From Phytophthora colocasiae (taxonomy: Eukaryota; Oomycota; Peronosporomycetes; Peronosporales; Peronosporaceae), in contig JAGKQI010000093.1 of the NCBI GenBank assembly GCA_018806915.1, forward strand, positions 744,001 to 808,000: a stretch of 64,000 bases of DNA, written 5' to 3'. Positions 63,440-64,000 of the stretch are shown piece after piece. The first letter of the stretch is position 1. The number at the start of each line of letters is the position of its first letter. The notes beneath the pieces are model-generated. The model was not told where the DNA came from. It searched no databases and worked only from the letters and a program-made list of their open reading frames with translations. The translations under genes and the position numbers were made by a program.

Positions 63440-63449
63440 CCCAACACTA
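63440..63449. repeat. Right hAT terminal inverted repeat
   Basis: CCCAACACTA followed by GTCTACAT (63450-63457), a 7/8 match to the left target copy. Confidence 0.8.
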
Positions 63450-64000
63450 GTCTACATACACTCTCCGCGATCGTGCACATGTAAAGTTGCAGTGTCCCTA
63501 AAAAAACAGTCCCTAAAAAATAAAACAATAAATTCTCACTATGATGAAGATGGACGTTGGTGTCGTACTGAAGTTGTTTCCATACCTCGTTCGATTTCAC
63601 CAGGCAGCACCAACGGCGAGCTGTAGCTGGCTTTGAAATCGACCAGACACGCCTATTCATAAGTTTTTGCACTATGCTACAGTTCTTGTGTACTTACACA
63701 GCACTTCCACATCGTACATGTAGACCTCGTCGATTCCTGTACATGTACCATGAACTGCATGCTGTGCAGTAACTACTATTAATACCGTGATAGACTACCG
63801 GTAGTACTACCGGTAGTACATGTAGTAGTCCTGCACCACACGACATTTCTTCACAGTCGGTCACGTTAGTCACTAATTCTGTCGCATTATCCGTGGGTGA
63901 CAGCGAAGTGGTCACACCATCGTGTGGTCACCGAAATCTCCATACAAACATCAAGTATACGTCTTGGCAGTTCCAGATTTGCATTGCGGGAGCAGAGGGG
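63450..64000. other. Flank after the hAT element, no supported gene
   Basis: About 550 bp up to the window end. Contains the palindromic pair below and TGTACATG-type palindromes near 63735. No coding or RNA gene is supported. Confidence 0.4.
63794..63817. repeat. Perfect 12-nt palindrome duplicated in tandem
   Basis: ACTACCGGTAGT occurs twice back-to-back, each unit self-complementary. The tandem can form several cruciform registers. Confidence 0.75.

Larger units (their letters stand above)
62588..63449. mobile_element. Non-autonomous hAT-type element carrying host and transposase fragments
   Basis: 862 bp bounded by TAGTGTTGGG (62588-62597) and the inverted CCCAACACTA (63440-63449), with flanking GGCTACAT and GTCTACAT (7/8 match), an 8-bp hAT target duplication. 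Subterminal repeats of TTTTGTCC(A/T)GG occur at both ends. Inside are a fragment of the glucose-6-phosphate isomerase phosphate-binding loop (plus) and a remnant of a hAT transposase C-terminus (minus), so this looks like a Pack-type element. Confidence 0.8.

Noticed and set aside
63133..63672. Minus-strand frame of 179 codons as a gene
   Set aside because: It runs across the hAT element end; only the internal segment 63205-63303 matches a known family, so the whole is not a gene.
1..64000. tRNA, rRNA or CRISPR loci
   Set aside because: No cloverleaf pattern or regular spacer-repeat array was seen by eye; a covariance search could still find a tRNA.

Overview
This window is nuclear DNA from an oomycete, most likely Phytophthora or a close relative. 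The reasons are the compact layout (about 36 gene models in 64 kb, often with 100 bp or less between them), very short GT-AG introns of about 55-135 bp, mitochondrial metabolic genes with N-terminal presequences, a Crinkler-like fragment, and piggyBac and hAT transposons of the kinds found in these genomes. I joined exons by eye, checking reading-frame phase and the continuity of known domains. No transcript or database evidence was used.

Positions 1-23,900 hold housekeeping genes: a TPR/IQ-motif protein that runs off the left edge, a DPF/NPF-rich endocytic-type protein, a hAT-like BED protein whose 3' end overlaps a PX sorting nexin, PEX12, a mitochondrial acetyl-CoA acetyltransferase, an F-BAR protein with an SBF2-like region, a two-RRM RNA-binding protein, a mitochondrial soluble transhydrogenase, a calcineurin-B-homologous protein with a GC-AG intron, and presenilin.

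Positions 24,000-37,740 hold a frameshifted secreted S33 peptidase, an ankyrin-like protein, a PP2C phosphatase and a Nudix hydrolase (divergent), a PX-GOLD-coiled-coil protein, a thioredoxin-like ER membrane protein, a transposase-derived helix-turn-helix protein, a PWI-like/RS-domain splicing-type protein, two small unknown proteins and an ankyrin-repeat protein.

Positions 37,824-41,394 are a complete piggyBac-type element. It has 13-bp perfect inverted ends in TTAA target sites, but its transposase gene is frameshifted at several points. Its right end lies 44 bp from the start codon of a YTH (m6A reader) gene. Beyond it are a seven-exon cyclic-nucleotide-gated K+ channel, a decayed Crinkler-like fragment, proteasome ATPase Rpt5, a torsin-like AAA+ ATPase of the secretory pathway, a possible REC114-like gene and a two-domain fluoride exporter.

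Positions 52,878-61,940 carry three tandem cation/H+ antiporter (CPA2) genes with RCK-like tails. Their nucleotide mosaicism points to gene conversion. The last 2 kb contains a hAT-type non-autonomous element at 62,588-63,449 with matching ends and an 8-bp target duplication. Inside it are a remnant of a hAT transposase C-terminus and a fragment encoding the phosphate-binding loop of glucose-6-phosphate isomerase, which looks like a captured host-gene piece. This element and the antiporter array are the most unusual parts of the window.
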